The translations under genes and the position numbers were made by a program. A stretch of DNA of 64,000 nt, taken from NCBI RefSeq assembly GCF_000328765.2, contig NC_019954.2, forward strand, positions 376,501-440,500. The letters are read 5' to 3'. This DNA comes from Tepidanaerobacter acetatoxydans Re1 (GTDB lineage: Bacteria > Bacillota > Thermosediminibacteria > Thermosediminibacterales > Tepidanaerobacteraceae). The notes beneath the pieces were generated by a model. It was not told where the DNA came from. It saw only the letters and a program-made list of their open reading frames with translations, and searched no databases. Positions within the stretch are counted from its first letter, which is position 1. The number at the start of each line of letters is the position of its first letter. Positions 33,855 to 43,150 of the stretch are shown here, piece after piece.

Positions 33855-34997
33855 CTATCCCTCCGAAATGACTTTTATAGTTTTTCTTACCATATCAGCC
33901 TTTTTTAAAGCACTATCCAGATTTTTGTCAACAATGGTGACATGCCCCATTTTTCTAAAAGGCTTTGTTTCCTTTTTTCCGTAAATATGAAGGTTTACGC
34001 CTGGTATGCTCAGTATATCTTCCACACCCTCAAAACAAGGTTTGCCTTTGTAGCCTTCAGCACCAAGAAGATTAACCATCACTGCCGGTATTATTAATTC
34101 AGTAGAACCGAGAGGTAAACCTGTTATTGCTCTTAAATGCTGCTCAAATTGTGATGTAATACAGGCCTCAATGGTATAATGCCCGGAATTATGAGGCCTA
34201 GGAGCTATTTCATTTACAAGAACCTTTTTATCCGGTGTCAGAAACATTTCTATACCAAAAATACCGACACCATCCAAAGCCTCGACACATCTCATAGCCA
34301 AATCCAAAGCTTGTTTTTTGATAGATTCTTCAATGCGGGCCGGAGCTACTGTATTATCACATATATTGGCCCTTTGGTCAAAGGTCATTTCTACGACAGG
34401 GTAACATTTTATTTCCTTATTTGTGTTTCGCGCAACCATTACTGCTAATTCTTTTTCAATAGGAATAAGTTCCTCTAAAAATGAGTCGCATTTTAAGGCA
34501 TTTGAAATATCTTCAGGTTTTTCAATTACATAAACACCTCGGCCATCGTAACCGCCCTTACATGCCTTTTGAACTGCGGGAAGCCCGAAATTCTCAATAG
34601 CATCGGACAAATCATCATTTACCATGACCCAGCGGGCGGTAGGTATTCCGTTTTTGTCCAGCATCTGTTTTTGTTTAGATTTATCCTGTATAATTTCAAG
34701 AACATGAGGAGAAGGGAATATTTTATGTCCTTTTGCGCTGAGTTCGTTAAGTATACGAGTATTTATATGTTCTATCTCAAAAGTAGTAATGTCGCTATTT
34801 ACGACAAGTTCACGAATTTTATCCTCATCATAAAATCCTGCTACGATTTGGCGGTCTACTAATGAATAGGCTGGACACTCAGGCGTAGGATCGAGAACAG
34901 TTACGGTAAAATTAAGTTTTTTTGCTTCCTGTGCCAGCATTTTCCCCAGTTGACCGCCTCCGATAATGCCAATTTTAAAATCCATTGGGTGAGCCAT
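33855..34997 (-). CDS. purK: 5-(carboxyamino)imidazole ribonucleotide synthase
   Basis: ATP-grasp enzyme, 380 residues. IGIIGGGQLGKMLAQEA at the N terminus, CKGGYDGRGVYV for ATP and VNEIAPRPHNSGHYTIEA near the C terminus are diagnostic. It carboxylates AIR using ATP and bicarbonate. ATG 34997 is preferred because AGGAGA lies about 10 bases upstream; the ATG at 35009 overlaps the ribosome site. purKE stand apart from other purine genes here. Confidence 0.96.
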   Translation of the reverse strand: MAHPMDFKIGIIGGGQLGKMLAQEAKKLNFTVTVLDPTPECPAYSLVDRQIVAGFYDEDKIRELVVNSDITTFEIEHINTRILNELSAKGHKIFPSPHVLEIIQDKSKQKQMLDKNGIPTARWVMVNDDLSDAIENFGLPAVQKACKGGYDGRGVYVIEKPEDISNALKCDSFLEELIPIEKELAVMVARNTNKEIKCYPVVEMTFDQRANICDNTVAPARIEESIKKQALDLAMRCVEALDGVGIFGIEMFLTPDKKVLVNEIAPRPHNSGHYTIEACITSQFEQHLRAITGLPLGSTELIIPAVMVNLLGAEGYKGKPCFEGVEDILSIPGVNLHIYGKKETKPFRKMGHVTIVDKNLDSALKKADMVRKTIKVISEG

Positions 34998-35080
34998 AAA
35001 GTAGTTCATCTCCTAAAATAATTACTTTGTTTGAAAAGTATTATATCATAAACTTGGACAATTTTATACAAACACAAGAA

Positions 35081-35142
35081 ACCTGTTAATGACTAACTAT
35101 CGATACCATTAGGTAAAAGTACCTCGCTAGTCATTAACAGGT
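35081..35142 (-). promoter_or_regulatory. leader hairpin upstream of purK
   Basis: Perfect 15-bp arms (35081-35095 and 35128-35142) enclose a 32-base loop with a small inner GGTA/TACC stem; TTCTTGTGTTT follows on the minus strand. It lies about 85 bases before the purK start and may be a terminator or attenuator in the purK leader. The conserved bases of the known purine, PRPP or T-box leaders are not seen. Confidence 0.45.
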
Positions 35143-35324
35143 AATATTATATTTCCCAAAAAAAATAGAGTTATAACGATAATTTGATGGATATTTTACC
35201 AAATGCTATAATAATAGATGAGCGGCCCATAATCATTTTAGCAGACTGTAAAAGCTGCCGGACAATATTATGTATATTCAAAATTGACATAATAAAACTA
35301 AATTAACTCGGAGGTAGTAAATTG

Positions 35325-36467
35325 ATGGAATTACCAATCGGTCCAACATATTTGGAAATAAATTTGGATACGATAGCAAGTAATACGAACAATATAAAGA
35401 GATTAATTGGAAATAAAGAACTGATGGCTGTTGTAAAAGGCAATGCCTACACACATGATATGATTGAAGTTTCCAAAACTGTTCTAAAGAATGGTGCATC
35501 AAGGTTGGGTGTTGGAAGACTTGAAGAAGGAATTTACTTGCGGAAGGCAGGTATAACCGCGCCAATCTTAAATATGTGTTTGAATATGGAAGGTCAAGAA
35601 AGAGAAATCGTTAAGTATGATATTGCACAGACGGTCTGCGATTTGGATACCGTACACAGGCTTTCCTGTGAAGCGGCAAAAATGAATAAAAGTGCAAAAA
35701 TCCATGTTAAGATTGATACGGGTATGGGCAGAATAGGTATTTTCCCGGAGGATGCATTGAATTTCATCAGTGAAGTTAGCGCAATGCAGAACATAGAGAT
35801 AGAGGGTGTATATACCCATTTTGCCACTCCTCATGATAAAGAATTTATGAGTTATCAGTTAAAACTGTTTTCAAGTGTTTTGAAACGGCTTAATCAAGAA
35901 GGGTATTCAATACCGCTTAAACACTGTGCATCGAGCGAAGCATTTGTTGCCATGCCAGATACATGGGAAAAGTTTGATATGGTTAGAATCGGTGATCTTA
36001 TATATGGTGTTTATAACTCAGAAGAAGAAAAAGATAAAATCAAAGTTAATTTTGCTCAGACCTTTAAAACAACCATAGTATTCCTAAAAAAACTGGGCCC
36101 AAACACCAGTATAGGCTATGATAGAACATACATAACCGATAAAGATACAATTATTGCAACACTGCCTGCAGGATATAATGACGGATATACTAAGCTATAC
36201 TCAAATAATGGTATTGTGCTCGTAAGAGGCAAAAAAGCTCCTGTGGTGGGAAGAGTATGTGCAGATCAGATGATGATAGATGTTACAAATATTCAGGATG
36301 CTAAGGTCGGCGATGAGGTTGTTTTGTGGGGAAGACAAGGCAATGAAACGGTGCTGCCTGTATATGATTATATTTTTATGGGTGACAAGCAGAGAGTTCC
36401 AAAAGTGTTTATAAAAAATAATAAACCGTGGAAAGTCAAGAGCATATTTGGGGAAAAGGTATTTTAA
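35325..36467 (+). CDS. alanine racemase family PLP enzyme, divergent
   Basis: 380 residues. Fold-type III racemase: TYLEINLDTIASN at the N terminus, the PLP lysine in AVVKGNAYTHD (canonical AVVKADAYGHG), KIDTGMGRIGI, HCASSEA, and GYDRTYIT with the expected catalytic Tyr, then GRVCADQMMIDVT. Divergence at the PLP-lysine loop and C terminus leaves substrate uncertain: alanine racemase or another amino-acid racemase. ATG 35325 lies 9 bases after CGGAGGT; TTG 35322 is an alternative. Divergent from purK. Confidence 0.82.
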   Translation: MELPIGPTYLEINLDTIASNTNNIKRLIGNKELMAVVKGNAYTHDMIEVSKTVLKNGASRLGVGRLEEGIYLRKAGITAPILNMCLNMEGQEREIVKYDIAQTVCDLDTVHRLSCEAAKMNKSAKIHVKIDTGMGRIGIFPEDALNFISEVSAMQNIEIEGVYTHFATPHDKEFMSYQLKLFSSVLKRLNQEGYSIPLKHCASSEAFVAMPDTWEKFDMVRIGDLIYGVYNSEEEKDKIKVNFAQTFKTTIVFLKKLGPNTSIGYDRTYITDKDTIIATLPAGYNDGYTKLYSNNGIVLVRGKKAPVVGRVCADQMMIDVTNIQDAKVGDEVVLWGRQGNETVLPVYDYIFMGDKQRVPKVFIKNNKPWKVKSIFGEKVF

Positions 36468-36515
36468 ACGCATTAAAAATAATTTACTAATACCAAGATC
36501 AACGGAGGTGATTGT

Positions 36516-37583
36516 TTGACCAAAATTTTAGTTATAGGCGGTGGGCCGGCAGGGCTTACAGCAGCCATTGAAGCTGCTAAGCAAGGATTTGATGTAACAC
36601 TCTTTGAAAAAGCTAAAATCGGTGAAAATATAAAATGTGCCGAAGGCTTTTTCGATACCATGAAATTGTTGGGAAAACCATGTGCAGGTGTATTGTTTAA
36701 AGTGGAACAAATTATAGTAAAAGCTAAATCAACGTATAGCTTTGATGCCAGTTATTTAAATTTATGGATGATTGATAGGGCAGTTTGGCAAAAAGCATTG
36801 GCAAAGCAAGCAGAAAATAATAAGGTTATAATTAAACAAGATTTTCCTGTTCAGCATAGAGAGTTAGAACAACTAAGAACAGCATATGATTATATTATAG
36901 ATGCAAGCGGTGCCCCCTCTGTTACATCAAGGTTATATGGTTTTTCAAGTTTTCATAAAGAAAATTCCGCAAGGACAGTTCAGTACACTTTAAAAGGGGA
37001 TTTTTCTCATATCGGTAATTGCCTTAAAGTTGGTCTGATGCCGGATTTTTGGGGATATTATTGGATTTTTCCGAAAGGCAAGGATGTTGCAAACGTCGGT
37101 GTCGGAGATTTCTATCCGGTGCAAAGTGAAAGCCTGTGGGCACGCCTTGATAAGATAATTGAACAAGAAGGTTTAAGCGAGTATGAAATATTAAAAAAAA
37201 TCGGCGGTATATGCCCGACGGCAATACCTGAAAGTTTAAAGTATGATAATATATTATTGGTAGGCGATGCGGCGGGTCTTACATCTCCTTTGCATGGTGG
37301 CGGACTTGATATGGCTGTTATAAGTGCCATGGAAGCCGTAAAAGCCATAGCTTCTAATGCTCAATCCTATGATAAGAATTTGAGAGCAGTTTTTGCTGCA
37401 AAACTGAAGTTTGAAAGGTTTTTAGCTAAACTATGGTGTCAAAGGAATCTCGATGAAATGGATGAGTTAATTAAGAATTTAGAAAAAAATAGAATATATG
37501 GTTTTATGCTAAATCCTCATCTGATAAATGATACCACGATAACTTTATTAGAAAAGTTTTTTTGCAAAACAGCAGTCTGTTGA
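36516..37583 (+). CDS. FAD-dependent oxidoreductase, geranylgeranyl reductase-like
   Basis: 355 residues. Dinucleotide-binding VIGGGPAGLTAAIEAAKQG at the N terminus, CAEGFFD shortly after, and the C-terminal FAD motif LLVGDAAGLTSPLHGGGLDMA identify the geranylgeranyl-reductase/FixC-like flavoprotein family. Such enzymes reduce isoprenoid double bonds or act as quinone oxidoreductases; the substrate is unknown. TTG 36516 follows GGAGGTGAT. It is 48 bases after the racemase and likely co-transcribed. It ends at a shared terminator. Confidence 0.82.
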   Translation: MTKILVIGGGPAGLTAAIEAAKQGFDVTLFEKAKIGENIKCAEGFFDTMKLLGKPCAGVLFKVEQIIVKAKSTYSFDASYLNLWMIDRAVWQKALAKQAENNKVIIKQDFPVQHRELEQLRTAYDYIIDASGAPSVTSRLYGFSSFHKENSARTVQYTLKGDFSHIGNCLKVGLMPDFWGYYWIFPKGKDVANVGVGDFYPVQSESLWARLDKIIEQEGLSEYEILKKIGGICPTAIPESLKYDNILLVGDAAGLTSPLHGGGLDMAVISAMEAVKAIASNAQSYDKNLRAVFAAKLKFERFLAKLWCQRNLDEMDELIKNLEKNRIYGFMLNPHLINDTTITLLEKFFCKTAVC

Positions 37584-37670
37584 ATGCTAAAAATATTATT
37601 ATAAAGTAAATATATCATAGAAAACGAAAATTTTTGTGTTAATAAAAAATATTTTTTAATTTTTCTCAAA

Positions 37671-37725
37671 AAAAAAGGAAGTATCGCAAGTTACTTAAAA
37701 GCAACCATACGACGCTTCCTTTTTA
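37671..37725. terminator. bidirectional terminator
   Basis: Stem AAAAAGGAAG/CTTCCTTTTT with inner pairing, between convergent genes ending at 37583 and 37729; T-rich on both strands. Confidence 0.8.
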
Positions 37726-37728
37726 GAT

Positions 37729-38220
37729 TTACTTTGTTTTGGTTTTTGGAGTTATTCTACGAGTAATTTCAGCTATTTCGTCAGCAAAGCTAGAGATCGG
37801 CTTTCCTTCCTTTATACCTTGGGCTACTTTTTTTAAACGAGTGATTAGGTTCGGATCTGTTGTGATACTGACTGTTTTAATACTAGTATCGGCTCTTTTG
37901 ATTTCATCGGCTACTTTAGTCTTAATTTCTTCGGTTTTTTTAGCTTCAATATTCGGATTTGTTTCCAAACCAACCATGGCTGTAGAATCAGTTATAACAA
38001 CAGTAGCCGATTTAACACCTTCGACCTTCTCCGCTGCCTTAGCTAACTTAGTAGCTCTTGTATGAGCTGAAGTTGCCGGCTTTTTAGCAGGCGACGGCGT
38101 AGGCGTTATTTTGGCAGGAGGAGCCGGCTTTGGAGCTGGTTTTTTAGTTGTGCTACAACCACCAAGGGCCAATGAAAGACTTAAAGACAGTATTAAGCTT
38201 AATACCAATATTTTTTTCAT
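37729..38220 (-). CDS. YhcN/YlaJ family sporulation lipoprotein
   Basis: 163 residues. Lipoprotein signal with lipobox LALGGC (Cys about 22), a Pro/Lys/Thr-rich linker (about 25-48), then the YhcN/YlaJ domain with AKAAEKVEGVKSATVVITDSTA and a C-terminal basic tail. Family members are made in the forespore and affect spore outgrowth. ATG 38220 follows TAGGAGGG by 8 bases; the ten extra upstream codons lie before the ribosome site. Matures through Lgt (gene at 20557). Confidence 0.88.
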   Translation of the reverse strand: MKKILVLSLILSLSLSLALGGCSTTKKPAPKPAPPAKITPTPSPAKKPATSAHTRATKLAKAAEKVEGVKSATVVITDSTAMVGLETNPNIEAKKTEEIKTKVADEIKRADTSIKTVSITTDPNLITRLKKVAQGIKEGKPISSFADEIAEITRRITPKTKTK

Positions 38221-38351
38221 GGCTTTTTCCCTCCTATCTAGTTTTATCATAAGAAATTTGAAGGTATTTTATACTGTAAGTTTAAGGGTAAAATTATCAG
38301 CCAGAGTTTACCATGTGTGATTTGTGGTATAATATACTTGAGGTGGTTTTA

Positions 38352-38789
38352 GTGTTTGAACTGCTGTCACGAGTTTCAAAATATATTTTTATTGCTCTCA
38401 TATATTATTTTTTGTTCAATTTCCTAAAAATAATGATGGCAGATTTAAGAAGAGAAAAAAACTATCCAAAGGAAACTGGATTTATCTTAGTAGAAGAAAA
38501 TGGCAAAAAACACATGCTGTTTGACATAAATACGATAGGCAGAGCTGATGATGCGGATATAATTATTGACGACCCTTTTATTTCCAGCAAACATGCGTTA
38601 ATTGCAAAAAGAGGTTCAAAGTTAGTAATTCAAGACTTAAACAGTACAAATGGCACCTTTTTAAATGGCAAAAAAATTAAAAAGCCGGTTAGGTTAAAGG
38701 AAAATGATGAAATCCGTTTGGGCACAAAAAAATTTACATTTTTAAGAGGTGAAACCATTGGAACCGGGGACCGAAGCTACTTACAATAA
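38352..38789 (+). CDS. FHA-domain membrane protein
   Basis: 145 residues. One N-terminal membrane segment (about 8-30), then a forkhead-associated domain: TIGRADDADIIIDDPFISSKHA and LNSTNGTFLNG carry the phosphothreonine-binding Arg, Ser and Asn. Likely recruits phosphorylated partners to the wall-synthesis machinery. GTG 38352 follows GAGGTGG; TATAAT at 38328-38333 supports a promoter just upstream. It overlaps the next gene by about 30 bases. No Ser/Thr kinase gene is present in the window. Confidence 0.88.
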   Translation: MFELLSRVSKYIFIALIYYFLFNFLKIMMADLRREKNYPKETGFILVEENGKKHMLFDINTIGRADDADIIIDDPFISSKHALIAKRGSKLVIQDLNSTNGTFLNGKKIKKPVRLKENDEIRLGTKKFTFLRGETIGTGDRSYLQ

Positions 38790-39981
38790 AAATATAGCAA
38801 TAACTGCATTAATAGGACTTATAGCATCTCTGCTGCTCTCAGTGCGTGAAGGTTCTTTTTCCCCTGTGCCTATTTATGGTGATATAATTTTTATGGTGAT
38901 TATGTTTTTTGGATATTTTTTAAGTAATATTTTATTTCCCGAACAAGATCCAGCATTACTTATTCTTGTAAGTTTTATAGCTCAATTAGGATTGATAATG
39001 CTCTACAGAATAAACCCCGAATCGGCTGTCAAGCAACTAGCTTGGTTTGGGATAGGTTTATTTTTATTTTTTGCAAGTACATTTATATCTAAAGCTTGGG
39101 TTGAAGTTAGGATTGGTTCATTTTACCTTTTTGTGATAACTGCATTATTATTGGCATCACCACTAGTTTTTGGAGTGGAACGATGGGGTTCTAAAAGCTG
39201 GATATCATTTCAAAATTTCTCGTTTCAGCCTTCAGAGTTGGCAAAAATAACATTCAGCCTTTTTTTGGCTGACAGCTTAAAAAATAAAAAGATAGAGAAT
39301 CCATTGCGTTTTTTTGGGCAAATTTTTATAATCCTGGCTCTTTTGGCAGCAGCCAAAGATTTAGGTGGAGCAATGCTTTTTTATTGTACGGCTCTTGCAA
39401 TTATTTTCGTAGCTACATCTCGCATAGATTTTACAATAATCGGCATTGTCATTGCATGTATTGCAGGCCTTTTAGGCTATGAATTTTTTGGACATGTACA
39501 AGTTAGGGTAAAGGCGTGGTTAAATCCTTGGGAAGATGTCCCAGGTAAGGGTTATCAAATCGTACAATCACTTTTTGCTATAGCTGAAGGCGGATTTTTT
39601 GGTACCGGGTTAGGTCTCGGGCGTCCTGACTATATACCGGCTGTTACCACGGACTTCATTTTTTCGGCATTTTTTGAAGAATTTGGTTTTTTAGGCGCAT
39701 CGGCATTAATTGTGGTATATTTTTTATTGGTATATAGAGGGATAAGGATATCATTATCCATAAAAAACAGCTTTCTAAGTTTGTCGGCTTTAGGTATTAC
39801 GTCTTTTTTCGGAATACAAATTTTTACTATAATAGGTGGAGTGATAAAACTCATTCCAATGACGGGAGTTACATTACCTTTTATGAGTTATGGCGGCAGC
39901 TCCATGGTTATGAGCTTCATTTCCTTGGGGATATTGAACGGCATAAAGATAAGGGCTTCAGGCGGTGAAAAGGATGGATAA
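38758..39981 (+). CDS. FtsW/RodA/SpoVE family peptidoglycan glycosyltransferase
   Basis: 407 residues with about ten membrane segments (SEDS family). Conserved patches: RWGSKSWISFQNFSFQPSELAK (quoted in part: SWISFQNFSFQPSE), AAAKDLGGAMLFY, KGYQIVQSLFAIAEGG and LPFMSYGGSSM near the C terminus. SEDS proteins polymerise lipid II together with a class B PBP, which is the next gene. TTG 38758 is chosen (AGAGGTG 6 bases upstream); GTG 38749 is an alternative. Overlaps both neighbours. Confidence 0.93.
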   Translation: MEPGTEATYNKNIAITALIGLIASLLLSVREGSFSPVPIYGDIIFMVIMFFGYFLSNILFPEQDPALLILVSFIAQLGLIMLYRINPESAVKQLAWFGIGLFLFFASTFISKAWVEVRIGSFYLFVITALLLASPLVFGVERWGSKSWISFQNFSFQPSELAKITFSLFLADSLKNKKIENPLRFFGQIFIILALLAAAKDLGGAMLFYCTALAIIFVATSRIDFTIIGIVIACIAGLLGYEFFGHVQVRVKAWLNPWEDVPGKGYQIVQSLFAIAEGGFFGTGLGLGRPDYIPAVTTDFIFSAFFEEFGFLGASALIVVYFLLVYRGIRISLSIKNSFLSLSALGITSFFGIQIFTIIGGVIKLIPMTGVTLPFMSYGGSSMVMSFISLGILNGIKIRASGGEKDG

Positions 39982-41386
39982 GCTTGAAAGAAATATAAAA
40001 CTCCTATTTACTGTTTTTTGTTTCCTTTTTATTTCGCTTATAATATATTTAACATATTTTACTACTGTCGAGCGGGAAAGGCTTATCAAAAGCTCATATA
40101 ATCGTAGACTATGGGAGCAGGAAGAAAAAGTAATGAGGGGGACCATTTATGATAGGAAAGGCAGACCTTTAGCCGAGTCAGGCATAGAGGGTGGAAATAA
40201 AAAAAGGATATATAATGGCGGAAAAGCTATAGGACCGCTTGTAGGATATTCGGACCGAATTCTAGGCAGAGCAGGGCTTGAAAGTATTTTTAACGGTGAA
40301 TTGCTGGGAATATCTGAGCAGGATCCGGTTGCACTTCTGCGCCAAAAGATATTAGGAGTAAATGAACGCGGAAGTAATTTATATCTTACCATAGATTTAG
40401 ATTTGCAAAAAAAGGCTTATAATTTGTTTCAAGGTCGTAAAGGAGCATTGGTAGCACTAGAACCGAAAACCGGCCAAATTTTAGCATTAGTGAGCTCTCC
40501 GGGCTATGACCCGTCAATGATTAAGCAAGATTGGGAAACCATTTCCAATAATGAGGACAAACCTCTAATGAATCGAGCCACACAGGGTCTTTACCCTCCG
40601 GGTTCAATTTTTAAAATCATAACATTAGCAGCAGCGTTAACACATAATCCTGAAATAGAGACTGAAACCTTTTATACTCCTGGATATATAAAAGTTAATG
40701 GAAACATTATAAGAGATTCAGAACATTTATGGCCTGGTGAGTATGATTTGTCCACAGCTTTTCGATATTCGAGCAATACTGTTTTTATTCAAATAGGGCA
40801 GAGGGTGCAAAGGGAAAAAATGATATCGATGGCTGAAAGTTTTGGCTTTAATAGCTCCAATAAATGTGATATTCCCGTAGCCAAAAGCACTTTTCCCAGA
40901 CCTTCTATGGTTGGAGGTGATGTTGAAATGGCCGAGGCTTTTATAGGCCAAGGGAAGATTTTGGCTACACCAATGGAGATGGCTCAGGTAGCTGCGATTA
41001 TTGCAAATGAAGGCAGAGTAGTAACCCCATATATTATGGAAAAAATTATTTCTCCGCTGGGGGATGTAAAAACTGTAAAATCTAGCACAAGCACGACTCA
41101 AATAGTGAGCAAGCAAGTAGCCGATAAGATAAAAGCCCTTATGGTAGAAGTCATAAGAAACGGTACCGGAACCGCTGCAGCAATAAATGGAATTGAAGTT
41201 GCCGGTAAAACAGGAAGTGCTGAAAATCCGCATGGTAGGGCACACGCTTGGTTTATCGGCTTTGCTCCGGCACAAAACCCCGAGATTGCATTAGCGGTTA
41301 TAGTGGAAAATGCAGGTTCAGGAGGTGCGGTGGCCGGCCCTATTGCGCGAGATGTAATCTTACAGTATTTAAACAGCTTAAAATAG
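39974..41386 (+). CDS. class B penicillin-binding protein (PbpA/PBP2-like transpeptidase)
   Basis: 470 residues. One N-terminal membrane anchor (about 10-30), a short dimerisation domain, and the transpeptidase domain with PPGSIFKI (SxxK, catalytic Ser), YSSNTVF (SxN) and AGKTGSAE (KTG). Resembles PbpA of the actinobacterial fhaB-rodA-pbpA locus and Clostridial homologues. Cross-links peptidoglycan outside the membrane with its SEDS partner. ATG 39974 preferred, GTG 39965 possible; both overlap the upstream gene. Confidence 0.93.
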   Translation: MDKLERNIKLLFTVFCFLFISLIIYLTYFTTVERERLIKSSYNRRLWEQEEKVMRGTIYDRKGRPLAESGIEGGNKKRIYNGGKAIGPLVGYSDRILGRAGLESIFNGELLGISEQDPVALLRQKILGVNERGSNLYLTIDLDLQKKAYNLFQGRKGALVALEPKTGQILALVSSPGYDPSMIKQDWETISNNEDKPLMNRATQGLYPPGSIFKIITLAAALTHNPEIETETFYTPGYIKVNGNIIRDSEHLWPGEYDLSTAFRYSSNTVFIQIGQRVQREKMISMAESFGFNSSNKCDIPVAKSTFPRPSMVGGDVEMAEAFIGQGKILATPMEMAQVAAIIANEGRVVTPYIMEKIISPLGDVKTVKSSTSTTQIVSKQVADKIKALMVEVIRNGTGTAAAINGIEVAGKTGSAENPHGRAHAWFIGFAPAQNPEIALAVIVENAGSGGAVAGPIARDVILQYLNSLK

Positions 41387-41472
41387 TTAGCTCTATATAG
41401 CTGAATTTACTTGCACTTGTAAAACCTAATATAAATGACTAAATTTTATTGTAGAAGTTAGAGGTGAACAAT

Positions 41473-42372
41473 TTGAAAAAAAGTACGATTGCAGACATAG
41501 CATTATTTTTCGTGGCTCTTGGCTGGGGGCTGAATTTTGTTGTAGAAAAGAAATCTTTAACAATGATTACTCCACTCATGTACCTGGGCTTAAGGTTCAT
41601 TCTAAGTGCATTGCTTATGGCCGTAATATTTCATAAACAATTAAAAAATATAACTAAGGAAGATATTAAGGGTGGCCTAATCATTGGACTGTTTGTGCTG
41701 TTGGGTTTTGTAACTCAGACCGTTGGTCTTGTTTATACAACCCCGTCAAAGTCCGGATTTATTACTGGCAGTAATGTGGTTATGGTTCCATTTTTGGCTT
41801 ACTTTATAACAAAAGAATTTCCCCAACTAAACCAAATAGTCGGAGCAATAATAACATTTGTGGGTTTAGGATTTGTTTCTATCGATGAAAACTTAGTTAT
41901 TGGCTGGGGGGATATACTCACATTATTGTGTGCATTATGTTTTGCATTGCAGATTACCTTTACCGAATACTATGTAAAAAAATCCAATCCGATAAATATA
42001 GCATTTATACAAATAGCACTGACAGGCATAATAACTATGGGTATTGCAATAATCCAAGAACCTGCCATATCTTTAAGCTATGACCTAGAAATATGGGGTT
42101 CAATTTTATTTGGCGCGGTATTCTGCACTGCTGGAGCTTTTGCTGTTCAAAATGTTGCTCAAAAATATACCAATTCTACACATGCTGCTGTGATACTGTG
42201 CACTGAGTCAATTTTTGCAGGCATCTTTTCTTACCTGTTCTGGGGAGAACCCCTGGCTTTAAAGACAGTAGTTGGTTTTGTTTTAGTTCTAGCAGGAGTT
42301 TTAATTACAGAAATAGTTCCCGCCAGAGCAACCGAATGCATTAAAGAATCGGCAGAAACAACAACACTGTAA
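41473..42372 (+). CDS. EamA/DMT family transporter
   Basis: 299 residues with ten predicted membrane helices in two EamA repeats (about 5-135 and 148-285). ALGWGLNFVVEKKSL, TPSKSGFITGSNVVMVPF and the second-half LCTESIFAGIFSYLFWGEPL are typical. Exporter or importer of small metabolites, substrate not predictable. TTG 41473 follows TAGAGGTG by 6 bases. It may be read through from the PBP operon, 86 bases upstream, or have its own promoter. Confidence 0.9.
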   Translation: MKKSTIADIALFFVALGWGLNFVVEKKSLTMITPLMYLGLRFILSALLMAVIFHKQLKNITKEDIKGGLIIGLFVLLGFVTQTVGLVYTTPSKSGFITGSNVVMVPFLAYFITKEFPQLNQIVGAIITFVGLGFVSIDENLVIGWGDILTLLCALCFALQITFTEYYVKKSNPINIAFIQIALTGIITMGIAIIQEPAISLSYDLEIWGSILFGAVFCTAGAFAVQNVAQKYTNSTHAAVILCTESIFAGIFSYLFWGEPLALKTVVGFVLVLAGVLITEIVPARATECIKESAETTTL

Positions 42373-42391
42373 GAGGTATTTAATTTATATT

Positions 42392-42446
42392 AAAAAGTGA
42401 GCGTCTCAAAACTATTTAAAAAATAGTTTTGAGACGCTCACTTTTT
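42392..42446. terminator. bidirectional terminator, EamA and liv operon
   Basis: A perfect 26-bp stem (42392-42417 with 42421-42446), flanked by A/T runs on both sides so that it serves both the plus-strand transporter gene and the minus-strand liv operon. The distal end touches the livF stop. Confidence 0.93.
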
Positions 42447-43150
42447 TATTCTCCAAGATAGGCTTTTTTTACTTCTTCATTTTTTAAAAGATTTTCTGCA
42501 GTATCTTGTAGTACTATTTTACCTGTTTCTATGACGAAACCTTTATTAGCTATGGATAAAGCCATTCTGGCATTTTGTTCTACTAATAGGATAGTGGTTC
42601 CTTCTTTGTTTATTTCTGTTATTATATCGAATATATTTGCTACGATTTTAGGTGCAAGTCCCATGGAAGGTTCATCCAAAAGCAGCAATTTTGGTTTGGC
42701 CATTAATGCACGGCCTATGGCCAGCATCTGCTGCTCACCGCCGGAAAGTGTGCCGGCAATTTGCTTTTTACGATTTTTAAGAATAGGAAAAAGCGTAAAA
42801 ACTTCTTCAAGATAATTTTTTACTTCCTGTCGGTTTTTATTAAGGTAAGCACCTAACTGAAGATTTTCCAGTACGGTCATCCTGGGGAAAACTCTACGCC
42901 CTTCGGGAACCATGGCTATACCTGCTTCTACTATATCCGAAGTTGCTTTGCCCGTTATATCCTTATTTTGAAAATAAACCTTACCTGAAGTAGGAGATAT
43001 AAGGCCACAGATGGTTTTTAATGTAGTCGTCTTACCGGCTCCATTAGCCCCTATGATTGTAACGATTTCTCCTTGCTTTACCTCGATAGATATTCCTTTT
43101 AATGCTTGAATGTTACCATAATGTGTTACAATATCATCTAGCTTTAGCAT
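42446..43150 (-). CDS. livF: branched-chain amino acid ABC transporter ATP-binding protein LivF
   Basis: 234 residues. Walker A GANGAGKTTTLK, signature LSGGEQQMLAIGRAL, Walker B LLLLDEPSMGLAP, and the LivF-type MVPEGRRVFPRMTVLENL. One of two ATPases driving import. Overlaps livG by 7 bases. Last gene of the operon. Confidence 0.95.
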   Translation of the reverse strand: MLKLDDIVTHYGNIQALKGISIEVKQGEIVTIIGANGAGKTTTLKTICGLISPTSGKVYFQNKDITGKATSDIVEAGIAMVPEGRRVFPRMTVLENLQLGAYLNKNRQEVKNYLEEVFTLFPILKNRKKQIAGTLSGGEQQMLAIGRALMAKPKLLLLDEPSMGLAPKIVANIFDIITEINKEGTTILLVEQNARMALSIANKGFVIETGKIVLQDTAENLLKNEEVKKAYLGE

